Below, in pieces: positions 1 through 10,770 of a DNA stretch of 64,000 bases (its first letter is position 1; every line of letters begins with the position of its first letter). The DNA is taken from contig OY757917.1 of the NCBI GenBank assembly GCA_963585895.1, forward strand, positions 100,262,012 through 100,326,011. The letters run 5' to 3'. The position numbers and the translations under genes were made by a program. Source of the DNA: Sepioteuthis lessoniana. Its lineage: Eukaryota > Mollusca > Cephalopoda > Myopsida > Loliginidae. The notes beneath the pieces are model-generated. The model did no database searches. It saw only the letters and a program-made list of their open reading frames with translations, and was not told the origin of the DNA.

Positions 1-313
1 TATTTATATATTTTATCATTTATACCTAGGGAAACTCTTAAAGAATTATAATTGTCAGACTGATATGTTTTTTTCGACAATTTTTTTTTTTACATACAAT
101 CAAATATTCTGATTTTAACACTGTAATAGCCAAACTAAATAGATAAAAAAAATCAAAAGTTTCATTGGGTAATGTTTAGAAATCATCAAACCTGAAGACC
201 TGTAGCCACATTTTTCTTTTCTTTGGAGGTTTTTTTTTCACATTGAACAACATTGACTTGAATTCTTAAAAATATAAAATATTAGAAAAGAGAAACACTA
301 AAAGAACACAATT
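1..313. other. AT-rich sequence without recognised features
   Basis: No open frame, repeat or RNA-like structure stands out. It contains short A and T runs only. Confidence 0.6.
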
Positions 314-470
314 TGGCTTGGGTTCTTGGTTTAATGGCATATCAACCTTCATGCATTATTTATTGCCAAAGCCATTCTTGTAGAAGAAGAGAAGTGATAC
401 TATTTAACTAATAGCTAGCAGGTGATAAAAGGGTTCAATACCATTCTCAGAGAATATTAGTTGGAAAGTG
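314..470 (-). mobile_element. SINE-B fragment (core and shared 3' tail)
   Basis: Read on the minus strand this has the same order as the SINE-B copies near 22.3 and 26.5 kb: a core with a segment like CTTTGAGAAAGG, then GTTAAATAGTACCAC, then TTGGCATTAAATAACCC and TTGATATGCCATTAAACCA. The tRNA-like head is not recognisable, so the copy is 5' truncated or decayed. The match is clear by eye but heavily mutated. Confidence 0.6.
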
Positions 471-1726
471 AACATAATAGGAACATAATTTATTTTTCTG
501 TAAAAAGATTTTAAATCCTACCAACTGATGTGTTTTTTATAATTTATTTACGAATCTCTTTTGTTATCAGATTTAACCTCCTGAGATAAAAAAAAATAAT
601 AACAGATGGAAAGATTTATGAATTGAGCAATTGAAATTTTTAGAAAAACCCTAAAAAATAAACACCTTTAGCAGATGACACATAACACTAACCCCAGAAT
701 GGTTTTAAAGCAAGCAGTCCATTTCTACTCCACCCTAGTATACAGTCATTGGGTATATGTGTTGGTGATGTTTTATTCTACTTGACCTGTTTGCTTGTAA
801 CTAATTGGACAATGGACAAAGTCAGCAGGTACTGATAATGAGCACTCTTTGCACCCACCCTCAATAAAACATTCTGCACTCAGTGACACTTTGTTGATTG
901 TAGACAAGAATTCATCCTTATTAACTTTAAGAGGTTCTGAGAAGCAATACAACAAACTCAAGCAGCCAGTCAGGTTGCTCTTTTAAAGATCAGCAAACCT
1001 TTTTCTGGAGGTTGAACAAAGCTTGAAATTTTGAACATGAAACCACAACACACACAGTTCAATTTTTTTTGCGAAATGTGTAACACCTGTGAGCTATGAA
1101 GTATTGTTATCAGTTAATTTGGAATCTTAGGAATAAGATTTATAAAACTTTCACTTTAGATAAATGTTCAATATATATACAATACTTGTCATAAGTATCT
1201 GATCAAACAAATAATTTGCTTCTAATCTCTCGGTGTTTTGAGTTAAAACAGAAACACAACATGAGATGAACCAAATTTTATTGCAATCAGTATATGTTTG
1301 TGGTTTCCAATTCTAAATTTCTAGGGAAATATTGTGATATACTTGAATTGTTAAATAAAAAACTATTTTTTTCTGTCTAGTTCCGAATCAATCGAGGAGT
1401 TTGAAAAGGCAAACTCATATTACTATTTGGAAAAGCTGCCAAACTAGTGTATTAATCTGGATCTTCCCTTGTTCAAAATCCTTTTTAATCCCTGCAATCT
1501 TAGGTGATAAAAACAGATTTTGTGCTTGTTTAAATACTTATGAGTAACACTTTCTATAGGTGAATGCTCATAATAGCTATACAAAAGAGTAGATTATTCT
1601 CATTCTGCTATACATGCTCTAAGATATATCATATTAGTTTCTTTAACCTTGTGATGATAACTTTTGCTTTTTTTACTGAACCAGAATATATGAGTTCCAC
1701 AGTCTGACCTAGAAATTGAACTCATG

Positions 1727-1731
<5 letters not shown>
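471..1731. other. AT-rich stretch without recognised gene
   Basis: The only open frame of note (773-961, minus, 62 codons) has no recognisable motif. No RNA gene or transposon remnant is identifiable by eye. Confidence 0.5.

Positions 1732-1761
<30 letters not shown>
1732..1761. repeat. (TA)n microsatellite
   Basis: About 15 uninterrupted TA units. They lie just outside the left arm of the foldback that begins near 1784. Confidence 0.95.
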
Positions 1762-1762
<1 letters not shown>

Positions 1763-1881
1763 CATATAAGAGAGCTAAAATATTACCCAGACAGAGCTAG
1801 CATTATCACTTGCAGTTCACTTGCACCACACAGATCAGATGACAGTTTAAAATGTGGGAGGTATTTTTGCTGCACCTTATA

Positions 1882-1882
1882 C

Positions 1883-1938
<56 letters not shown>

Positions 1939-2013
1939 ATTATTATTATATTATATATTATTATTATATTATAAAATATATATTATATTATTATATCATA
2001 TATTATTATTATG

Positions 2014-2065
<52 letters not shown>
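1882..2065. repeat. (TA)n / (ATT)n microsatellite complex
   Basis: Long TA tracts with a middle ATT/TTA section near 1934-2014. The Tyr/Ile-rich reading frames over it are simple-repeat artefacts. Confidence 0.95.
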
Positions 2066-2068
<3 letters not shown>

Positions 2069-2086
2069 GAGGTATTTCTGCACCCA

Positions 2087-2088
<2 letters not shown>

Positions 2089-2132
<44 letters not shown>

Positions 2133-2158
2133 ATTTATTGGGTGCAGCAGAAATACCT

Positions 2159-2200
<42 letters not shown>

Positions 2201-2216
2201 TATATATAGATATTAT
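2089..2216. repeat. (TA)n and (GT)n microsatellites inside the foldback
   Basis: TA from 2089 runs into GT units up to about 2132. After the inverted module at 2138-2160 another TA tract runs to about 2216. Confidence 0.95.
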
Positions 2217-2453
2217 AATCTTCATCATCCAACGTGTGAAAGCACATGCAATACCCTGTCCTCATCAGCCGCCAACCAGGGGTGATAACACAGTTTCGGT
2301 AGCTCAAGGCGGTATTGCCACTTCTGGCACCACCAAGTAGCTTTTACTATATATATATAGGGTGCAGCAGAAATACCTTCCACATTGTAAACTGTTACCT
2401 ATGTGGTGCAAGTGAACTTGGCCAAGTGGTAATTGTAGCTCTGTCTTGCTAAT

Positions 2454-3907
2454 GTCTTTACATTTTTTTTTGTATCATTACTTATAATTATGGTTTGGAC
2501 TGGTGCACATCATGTGTTTCCTGTTGAAATGTTTTTAAGACTAATAAATTGGTAATTGCTGCATAGAGAGATTTTCATACTCATTTCAAGTTATGTCAGA
2601 ATTATGTTGTTCAAGATAGAAAATCATCATTGCCTTGGATTGAAAATTCTATCTGGAACAACATCAGGACAGAAGTAAAAAAAGAAACAATTAATGTTAT
2701 GGCATCATTCTTCTTAGTAAAGCCTGTTAGAGAAATTGATCAATATATCAAATAGAAACATTTCAAATCATTTAATAGTAATTAAAGAGAAAAAGTTCAG
2801 TAAATGAGTTTCATTTAAATTGAATGAGGAATAAAAAGTATGAAGTATGGCAGTCTGTATAAAGCTAATTCAGTGGTATGAAGTTGATTGGTTTTTGCAT
2901 TGTGGTGTCATTTGTGATGAAAAATAGATCTCATTAAAAAACCTGAAAACTACTGGATTTGGATGAGAAGACATCAATAGAAATTGTCCTGTTATCCCTG
3001 GAAGATTATGGTGTATATTCAGTGGAAATTTTGATACTTCAGAGCATTTTTGGTCAGATAATTAATGCATATAGATATGTAAATCAAGTCAAAATATGGC
3101 ATTCAAAACTTCAGTAAACAGTTTGGTGTATAGCAAAGATGTTATTTTGTTGCATCTCTTACAGATAATCCTTTTTATAAGGATTATTTTTATGAGTATG
3201 TAGACCACTTTCTCACAGGCAGTAATTTCTGTGATCAAGATTAAATCAACATTTACCCTAGATATTTTACACAGTAGGACTTCAGAAAAGTTTTAAAATA
3301 CATATATCTATATGTTTGTATGCACAATTTTAGATTATAGATTTTTCTTTATTGGAAAAACTTAATAAAAGTGACAGAGAAATTAGAATCAGTATACTGA
3401 GTTCAAAATTTGATTGCACCTACTGATGTTTTTCTCTCTTTAATACCCTGAGAAAAGCATGAGTTCAAACCTTAATTATGGTATTTTCACTGTCATTTTA
3501 GGATATTAGTAGATCAATATTATAGAGTGGGGGCAATCTCCAAAATTAAAATATATACCATTCTTGAAAATGAATGACTACTCCCAGAAAGAGAATTGTC
3601 TTTAATCAATACTTATCAAAATCTGAAGAACAATATCAGTCTTATTAATTATTTAGCCAAAATTATTTATGTTTGGTGTGGTTTTGCTAGCACAATCGAT
3701 ATAGATAATAAAAGCCAAGAACGAATTTCATGACTTTTATTGTCTATATAGGTTGCATCCTAAAACTCTTCAACTACCTTCAACAAATGCAACTGCTGAT
3801 TTTTAAGCTCTTGGTATAAGAGATTTTACAAGTACAATAAAAAGAGTGGTGAACATGGGAATGTACCCTTTTTATAATGTTTAGATACAAGATTAAACTC
3901 AATGCAT
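2454..3907. other. AT-rich stretch without recognised gene
   Basis: Every frame is closed within a short distance. No transposon motif, tRNA-like box or strong tandem repeat was seen. Confidence 0.5.
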
Positions 3908-3959
3908 CCATAATTACATTATCATTATTTTTGCCATAATTACATTATCATTATTTTTG
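3908..3959. repeat. Perfect 26-bp tandem duplication
   Basis: Two identical copies of a 26-mer beginning CCATAATTACATTATC lie head to tail (3908-3933 and 3934-3959). Perfect identity suggests a recent local slippage or duplication event. Confidence 0.9.
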
Positions 3960-4737
3960 CATAAGCAGGAGGGACTAAAACTAAAGAATAAACCTCCAAT
4001 GAAATTTGAACACAAACCACTTATCCTTGGAAGATTGCCTATCCATGACAACTCTGTTATTAGTTTTGAAGTCATAGTAAAAATAAGTTCCTAATCATAA
4101 AAAATGTATGTTTAAATCTCACTGGAGGCTTATTTCTTATCTATGCTGCTTAAACAGTTGTGGAATAATGATGTGAAAGTTATGATAAAAAGCAACAGAA
4201 ATAAAATGAAAGAGGGACAAGTCAAACATTGATAATAATGACTATGTTTCAATTTAAGAAATTTATGTATTTCTACAGCAAAGCCTCAATGTTTATAGAT
4301 TGTTGACAGCAAAAGAACTAATCCTTTTAAAACATAAGCTACACCATTCCATTGCAAAATGTTCTCGCTTGTTGATATTCTTATGAATTTCAATGTCTCT
4401 AAGAACATTTCTGGACTAAGATAAACCCAATGATACTTCTTAACTATTTTGTGATTATCATGTGTTTTTTTTTCTACAATCCACCTGCTGATATGTACAA
4501 GTATAGAAATAATTATTTTGTTGTCTATAACATATTCACAAACCACCACCTGCTAACTCTTTTGAGATGTATCTCTTTCATCTTATTATGTGACATCAAT
4601 ATCAAGCCAACCTATATTTGCTAAGTAAAATTTAAATGAACTTATCACATAAAAGAAAACATTTTTGTTTTATTTTTCATAGTTTTTCAATCATTTATAA
4701 TGATTAAGTCCAAGGTCGAGGTAATAAGTATATTTTT
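3960..4737. other. AT-rich stretch without recognised gene
   Basis: Two overlapping short open frames (4286-4549 minus, 4430-4624 plus) oppose one another and carry no motif I recognise. I regard both as chance. Confidence 0.5.
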
Positions 4738-4878
4738 ATTTCTAATCCAAAAAGTATTGAGCCTTCCAACCAGAAATCAGTTTTATACTTGTAAAAGCCA
4801 CAATATCCATTATTGTGGCTTTTAAAAGTATACAACTGATTTCTGGTTGGAAAGCTCAATACTTTTGGGATTAGAAAT
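4738..4878. repeat. Near-perfect inverted repeat: 68-bp arms, 5-nt loop
   Basis: The left arm 4738-4805 and right arm 4811-4878 match at 64 of 68 positions, with TCCAT as the loop. The apex is GCCACAATA / TATTGTGGC. Four single mismatches are scattered through the arm. The ends show no obvious TA or other target duplication. As RNA it would fold into one long rod. It could be a MITE, a miRNA-like or dsRNA-forming hairpin, or a palindromic duplication. Expression cannot be judged from sequence. Confidence 0.9.
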
Positions 4879-7800
4879 CAAAATTTTCTTTTGTGACAAA
4901 CTTATATATTTTAACATAAATAGATGAAAAATATCATTAGAATTGGCTCAAAATAGCCATTTTTAGTAACATTTACCCACATGTAACCATGATTTGTAAA
5001 AATAAGATTTATTTTCTGCTGTAATAATATTTCTTCATCAATTTATGCTAAAATATTCTTGTTCAGTGTTTGCTTTTTTTCAAATTTTTTCTTTTTCAAT
5101 GATATCAACATATTACACAGGTAAATATTGCTGCTTTTTACCAATTGAAAAATGTTTTTATAAAATAAAAAGAATTGTTGATTACTAAATACTTTAAATA
5201 AAAATTTAATTTGGAAATAAGTAGTTTTACGATTTTCCAAAGACCTCTTTAATTCCCATAGAGACATTAGTGTCAAGAAAGCATTTCTAAGAAGAAACAA
5301 GTAAAAGAACCTAAAAATTTGCTATAACTTTGTATCTAGCATTTCTAAGGGAAATTTTTGTGACTTGGTATAATACAAAATGTTACCCAGAAGAAAATTC
5401 TTTGCAAGATGAGTGATTTATCTGACCTCTTTCCTGGCCAGGTTTGACTCGAGATCATTTTAACGTCAGGGTTTGGGATGCACAAATTGAGACTCATGTG
5501 GCTGTGACAAAAATGCTTAATTCTCTTGGTGTTCTTTTGGAGTGCCTCAGTTCTCAAGTGATAAACTCAGCCCTGCTAAGCAGGTATTGCCTGGGAAGAA
5601 GGTCCTCTGAGAATAAGCCATGAATTTTAATCCATTCTGCATGAATGCCAAGTGAGCCATGGATGTGCCAGGTAAGTATTCTTTGTCATTACAAAATTAA
5701 ATTTGTATTTTATGTAAAAAGCTGACTTGATAATATGTTACCAATCTGATATTGGAAATAGAACTAAAGATCTGCAAGCATCTAAAACTCAGTTCCACTT
5801 TTGATTCTATAAATTTTAATTACCGAGAAGAGTCCTCTATTGTTATATAAAATTACTTTTCTTTCTCTTGTCTTTGACTCAGTATTTGAAATAAAGTATA
5901 AGATCTGATTGCTTTCTATTAAGTGTTCTATAATATTAAACATGCTGATACAATGTAGCTGACTCCTGTTAACAATAAATCACTTGAAGTAAGCCTTCAT
6001 CTCAGCTGTCAGTTTTGTAAATTCCATTATATCTATGGTGGTTTTCATTACATGAAGATTTCAACCATGTCTTCAAAGTCAGTAAGTTAAATGAAAGATT
6101 TTTGAATAGGTTGCAAAATTCTGTAAATTCCATTTCACCTTATCAGGAAAAAGTATACAAAAATCTCTTCTTAAGATATTGTACAAAAAAACTTATGAAA
6201 GCATAAAAAAATAAATGAATAGATAAAAAATAAACTTGAGTCCCACTTTAAGAGCATAGAGAAATGATTATTTTCTTTTCTAGACTTGTATATGCATTAA
6301 GAGATATTAATTTTCTTTTTTTAAAATAAAATCTATGTGAGTCTAGAGAGTTGAATTCAGAGTTGAATTTTAAAATTTTTATTTGATTTTATAAATCACT
6401 TTGCATTCGAAAACAGCTTATCAAAATTAGTTGATAGGTTTTTGGAAGAGAGAGATAAGTTATGATAAAACTAAAATTTTCCCATGTTTCTACTTTTTCT
6501 TTAATGGTATGTGAATGTTATATTTAAGGCCAGTTTTCCTGATCTCTACAAACCTTTGATCTATTTTAGGAATTCAGTATGTGTCCATAATGAAAATTCT
6601 ACTTGATTCTAATACTCCCCCTCCCCCCAAAAATGAATAGTTTTATTCAAATATTTTGGAACACTGTATATGTGATGTCAAAATTTTTGCACATTTTTCA
6701 CCATTTAGGCAATTGTTATATGAATATCAGCGTATGGTAGATAATAAAACTTATACAAGTTACAGATTAAATACAGAGACACTATTCTACCAAATTACAA
6801 AAAAATAGGTTGTTTAATAATTTTACCTAAACTGATCTAAATTAATAAAGAAACGTTTTTTAACATTATTGACAATTCAAATTTTCAAGTTGCTTATAAT
6901 TATATCCATACATTATCTATAAATATTGTACACAAATTCAAACCTCACTTTTTCGCTTCACTACCCATGTGATTAGTCTTCCTAATCCCGAGGTTAAAAA
7001 TATCTTTTTGTTATGTCTTGTAACTTTTGCCTATATTGAACATTTATATAATAATCATGTGTTTCAGAACATTTGTTCTCTGATCCTTTTTTAAGTCCAC
7101 AGGAACATTAAAACTTCCATCACTAATGCCCTTTTCTAATGTTATTTGAATGATCTATTTACTTTTATTTACCAATTATATCAACCTTATTTTTGGTGTA
7201 TTTTTTCTGTTCCTCCCCTTTTCTTTCTCTTCATATGATAAGTTACTAAAAAAACTCTTGAATTGACCAGGAAAGGAATGACCAAGATTTATGAAATATA
7301 ATGCTATTCCACAAATTTATCCCACAGTCCAACATACTTGGCTCACTGTTTCTCAAGTTTTTTAACTCTTCAAAAAATTTTAAAAAATTCAATAAAATTT
7401 TTTAGAAATGAAGGAAAGGTAATTCTCTTTTTTTGGACCCAAGAACATTTCAGGACCCCCCCCATAGTAAATAAATAAATAGATAATAAAAAATAGAGTG
7501 ACAGGGAAAAATTCACGTTTTTAATTTTAAGTGCCTTTTTTAAATGTAACTTCTTTGAATCGTATACACACATAACAACTAAATTACATAAACAAGCCAC
7601 AATATGAAATATGACTTTCAGTGTTGGATACTTGATAATACAATATTTTCAACACATCTACAACATACTGATTCTATACTTGATATTATTAACATAATAT
7701 CAATGGTGAATCTATCATACTGAAAGTATTTAATTTGTTTATAATATCAAGTACAGGATCATTAAAGGAATTTAATTTGTTCATTATGATTCATTGATGT

Positions 7801-9954
7801 GCAAATTATGTGAACTAACTCTAGTTGTCTAACATTATGAGTTAGCTTTTAAACTGATGCTGGGATATACAATATTTAATGACCAAAATCTCTTTCATAG
7901 AAGCTTGTATAACAGGCTTTAGTTATTGCTTTATCACCAGCGATTCATTCTTCAAACATCAAACAATGAATATATGGGATTCACACCATTTCCTTGTACT
8001 AGTTCTAACAGTAAGCATACTATTGAATATTTTACTTATAGTGTACACTTTATACTTGATTTAGCAATATCAATGAAAATACCAGTATTTGATTAGACAT
8101 GAATCGTTTTCAGGAAACAACTTGGTATAAAAAATTGCTGTTGAAGACTTTTGATGTAGCGATTTATTTCTGAGACTGTACTTTTTTTAATACAGAAATA
8201 AAAGTGCTTAAGGTATCTTCTGTGTCCATATGTTATATTGCAGATAACTGTTGTGTCACCTAGCAGGTGTCATTATGTGTTTGTGTGTAATGTAATGACC
8301 TGAAAGTGACCTCAATGTTGTGAGGTTTAAAGTAAAGGAAGTGCAAGTATCATCAAAAACATGTGCAGATTTTTAAAGTAAACAAAGCTGAGTATCATAA
8401 AGGCAGTATAACATGATAGAGACTAGAGAGGAGACAGAGACTTGAGACAGGATTACGGAAATCATCAAGACCTTGAAAGGCAGATGTATCTTTCAAGTTA
8501 CAAATTCTACTTGGTGTAATGTTAGTTGATTTGCAAAGATTTTCTACTTTTCAAACAACTGGTTTGTAAACCTTGCAACCCTTATCCAGAGCTGACACAC
8601 AAAAGTAATAATAAAAGTTAAAATTGTTAGGGAGACTTTGATGTCTATTTCTTTCCACCAGCTGATTCCTCATCACTGACTAATGAGATACCCCCATGAT
8701 TCGTACCTATTACCACATTGTATCATCCTTATATCAATCCTGTATCATATCACCCCTTGAAATACATATTCCTATTCTGTCATTCATAGTTACTGATGTA
8801 AAATGAATATACTGTTGAATAGGATTTTCTCTTGTTTCATATAAAAATTAAACACTGTTAACAATAATAGTTGATGAAAAATGATACATCACAGACAATC
8901 ATTAAGAAACATAAATACTTGACAAGGTGATAATCTTAATTACTTGTTGCTTCTGCAATAGTAAAAAAGGAAATAATTTAACATTTATATTTCATTCTAC
9001 AAGAAAAATGTGTGAATAATCTAGCATCAAAATTTAAATCCAAGATTTCATCTTATTTAAACCCTTTGTATGAACCATCATTTCAGCAATACATTTTGGT
9101 TGTAATAATATACTTGAATTTGATTACAGTAAATGAAAAAGACCATTACTTATTATCAAAAATATACACTTGAAATAATTAAGTTAATGCAAACATAAAA
9201 GATGAGTTCTTAAAGAAACAAGGTCACTTAAAAACAGTGAATCTTCTACTAATAATTTAAAATGAAATGTAGGCTTAACCTTGGGATTTGAGCCATATAT
9301 AAAACGTACTGGTTTGAAATGCACTGTTGTTGACAACTTTATTAAATTAGCCAATGATAATCTTTCTTAACACATAAAGGTTAAATATAACAGTATACAT
9401 TATCTTATTTTTATTTTCACCTTATATATTTTATATTTTATACACAGAGTAAAACATAGAGTAACAGGTGACACAGGTTAAAGCTACTAAAACATTATCT
9501 AAATATATACCACTGAAGTATTCAATAACACTTTGCAGTTAAATTCAAACTACATTCTGATTGATTTATAATTGCAAGCTTCCTCATCCAACTAATACTC
9601 ATACTACTTGATTTGAACTTTGCTAAATTAGTTATCAATGTCTAATTGACTTATTATTTTTTCTGATGTAAGCAGTAATATTTTGCAAGATTTAATAAGG
9701 GGTTTAATCATAGCAAGAATATTTCTATTTTAAATAAGGCTCTGGAAATCCTCAATGCTTGTAACTCTTTTTATTTCTTGTAATTGTCAATATACAGAAA
9801 AACTTAGCTGTAAACTATAAGTTTTCACTAAATTTCATCTCTATAACAATATTGACAGTAATAAGATATACTTATAAAAAGTTAGATAGTTTAATGGAAA
9901 GTAAAACTAAACTCAAGGAAACTATTTTAAGTTCTGAATTCAAGGGATGCTGAA
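4879..9954. other. 5-kb AT-rich stretch, no recognised gene
   Basis: I see no mobile-element motif, RNA gene or conserved coding frame. Open frames such as 5043-5300, 5345-5557 and 7370-7600 (all minus) and 7879-8064 (plus) lack recognisable motifs. A strong 5' splice-site consensus, CAG followed by GTAAGT, occurs near 5670. It follows a slightly more GC-rich stretch (about 5390-5670) that could be an exon but shows no supporting frame. Confidence 0.4.
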
Positions 9955-10150
9955 AAGTTCTTGGCCCAACCAATCATTAGTCAAGTCTCTTTTTTTTTTA
10001 CAGATTAAAGAAGCTTCAGAAGTAATGTACCAAGTGTGTTGAACTACAGCATAATATATGGAATATGATGTTTCATAGATTTTGGTCATTCTCTTTTAAT
10101 TGGATCATTTGTTAAGTGATTCTTCAAGGCAAGAACTCAAATTTTCTTAT
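9955..10150 (+). mobile_element. Possible mariner-derived MITE
   Basis: The left end reads GATGCTGAAAAGTTCTTGG, which recurs inverted at 29664-29694 where it closes another small element. Just inside, a frame resembling the end of a mariner transposase can be read (near 10010-10070, with Lys-Cys-Val-Glu-Leu). The right end (about 10120-10150) is only weakly inverted relative to the left. The copy is old and short; the family assignment is inference. Confidence 0.35.
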
Positions 10151-10350
10151 GTATATTTGTTGGAGCTGTTCCCTTTTAACCAAAAAAGAAACAAGTTTAT
10201 AGAGCCTCTTATTTAGAATAAACTCTATAAATAACCCATCTGAGTAACTTACCACTGCACTACAATGAGTACTCCAGTTCCCCTTAACTGTATATATGCC
10301 TTTTGACCTGAATATAAAATCAACTTGGGTTTCTCTAAGACCTTGAAATA

Positions 10351-10770
10351 CAAATGGATCATCAAATTCCAACTAGAAAGTCTGACTTAATGTTAATTAA
10401 TAAGAAAAAAAAAACTTGTCATCTGGTGGATTTTGCAGTTTCAGCAGACCACAATATGAAAATAAAGAAGAGAAAAGATGAACAAATACTTGGATCTTGC
10501 CAGAGAGCTGAAAAAGCTGTGGATCACAAAGGTAAGAGTGATACCAATAGTTGTTGGTATGCTTGGAATGGTCCCCAAAGTCTTGGAATAAAGACAGAAG
10601 GAATTTGAAATCAGAAAAAGAATTGAGGCTCTCCTGACCATAGTATTGTTAAGATCCACTAGAATACTCAGGAGAGTTATGGAGACCTGTGGAGACTTGC
10701 TGTCACTCACACTCCAGTCAAAGACCACTGACTAAAACTGGTATGAAAAACTTGCAAGGAGTGAAATAAT
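10351..10770 (+). pseudogene. Old retrotransposon-type protein remnant
   Basis: Frame 10354-10608 reads DHQIPTRKSDLMLINKKKK, then CHLVDFAVSADHNMKIK. This strongly resembles the C-terminal tail of proteins repeated in many invertebrate genomes and associated with non-LTR reverse transcriptases, usually of the form VDFAIPADHR-K-K. Downstream, after frameshifts, segments like LLRSTRILRRV and GDLLSLTLQSKTT are readable in other frames to about 10740. No catalytic domain remains. The family match rests on memory of these repeated proteins. The copy is clearly dead and isolated from any other LINE piece. Confidence 0.55.

Larger units (their letters stand above)
1784..2453. mobile_element. Nested foldback element with about 93-bp arms
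   Basis: The outer arms 1784-1876 and 2360-2453 are inverted copies sharing, among others, AGACAGAGCTA, AGTTCACTTGCACCACA and the 20-mer-scale module GGTATTTCTGCTGCACC. The same short module recurs in the interior at 2068-2089 (direct) and 2138-2160 (inverted), so four copies are arranged + + - -. (TA)n, (ATT)n and (GT)n tracts fill the spaces. The centre (2219-2345) is more GC-rich and unrecognised. No transposase is present. It is best read as a non-autonomous foldback or MITE-like element expanded by its microsatellites; a palindromic rearrangement is the alternative. Confidence 0.65.

Noticed and set aside
1854-2307. Long Tyr/Ile-rich open frames on both strands
   Set aside because: They are translations of (TA)n and (GT)n tracts. 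The same applies to frames near 18544, 39971, 45505-45778, 46220-46495, 51272-51589, 52238-52543 and 53138-53624.
7879-8064. 61-codon frame with a hydrophobic C-terminal half
   Set aside because: A hydrophobic stretch is expected from AT-rich DNA; there is no other support.
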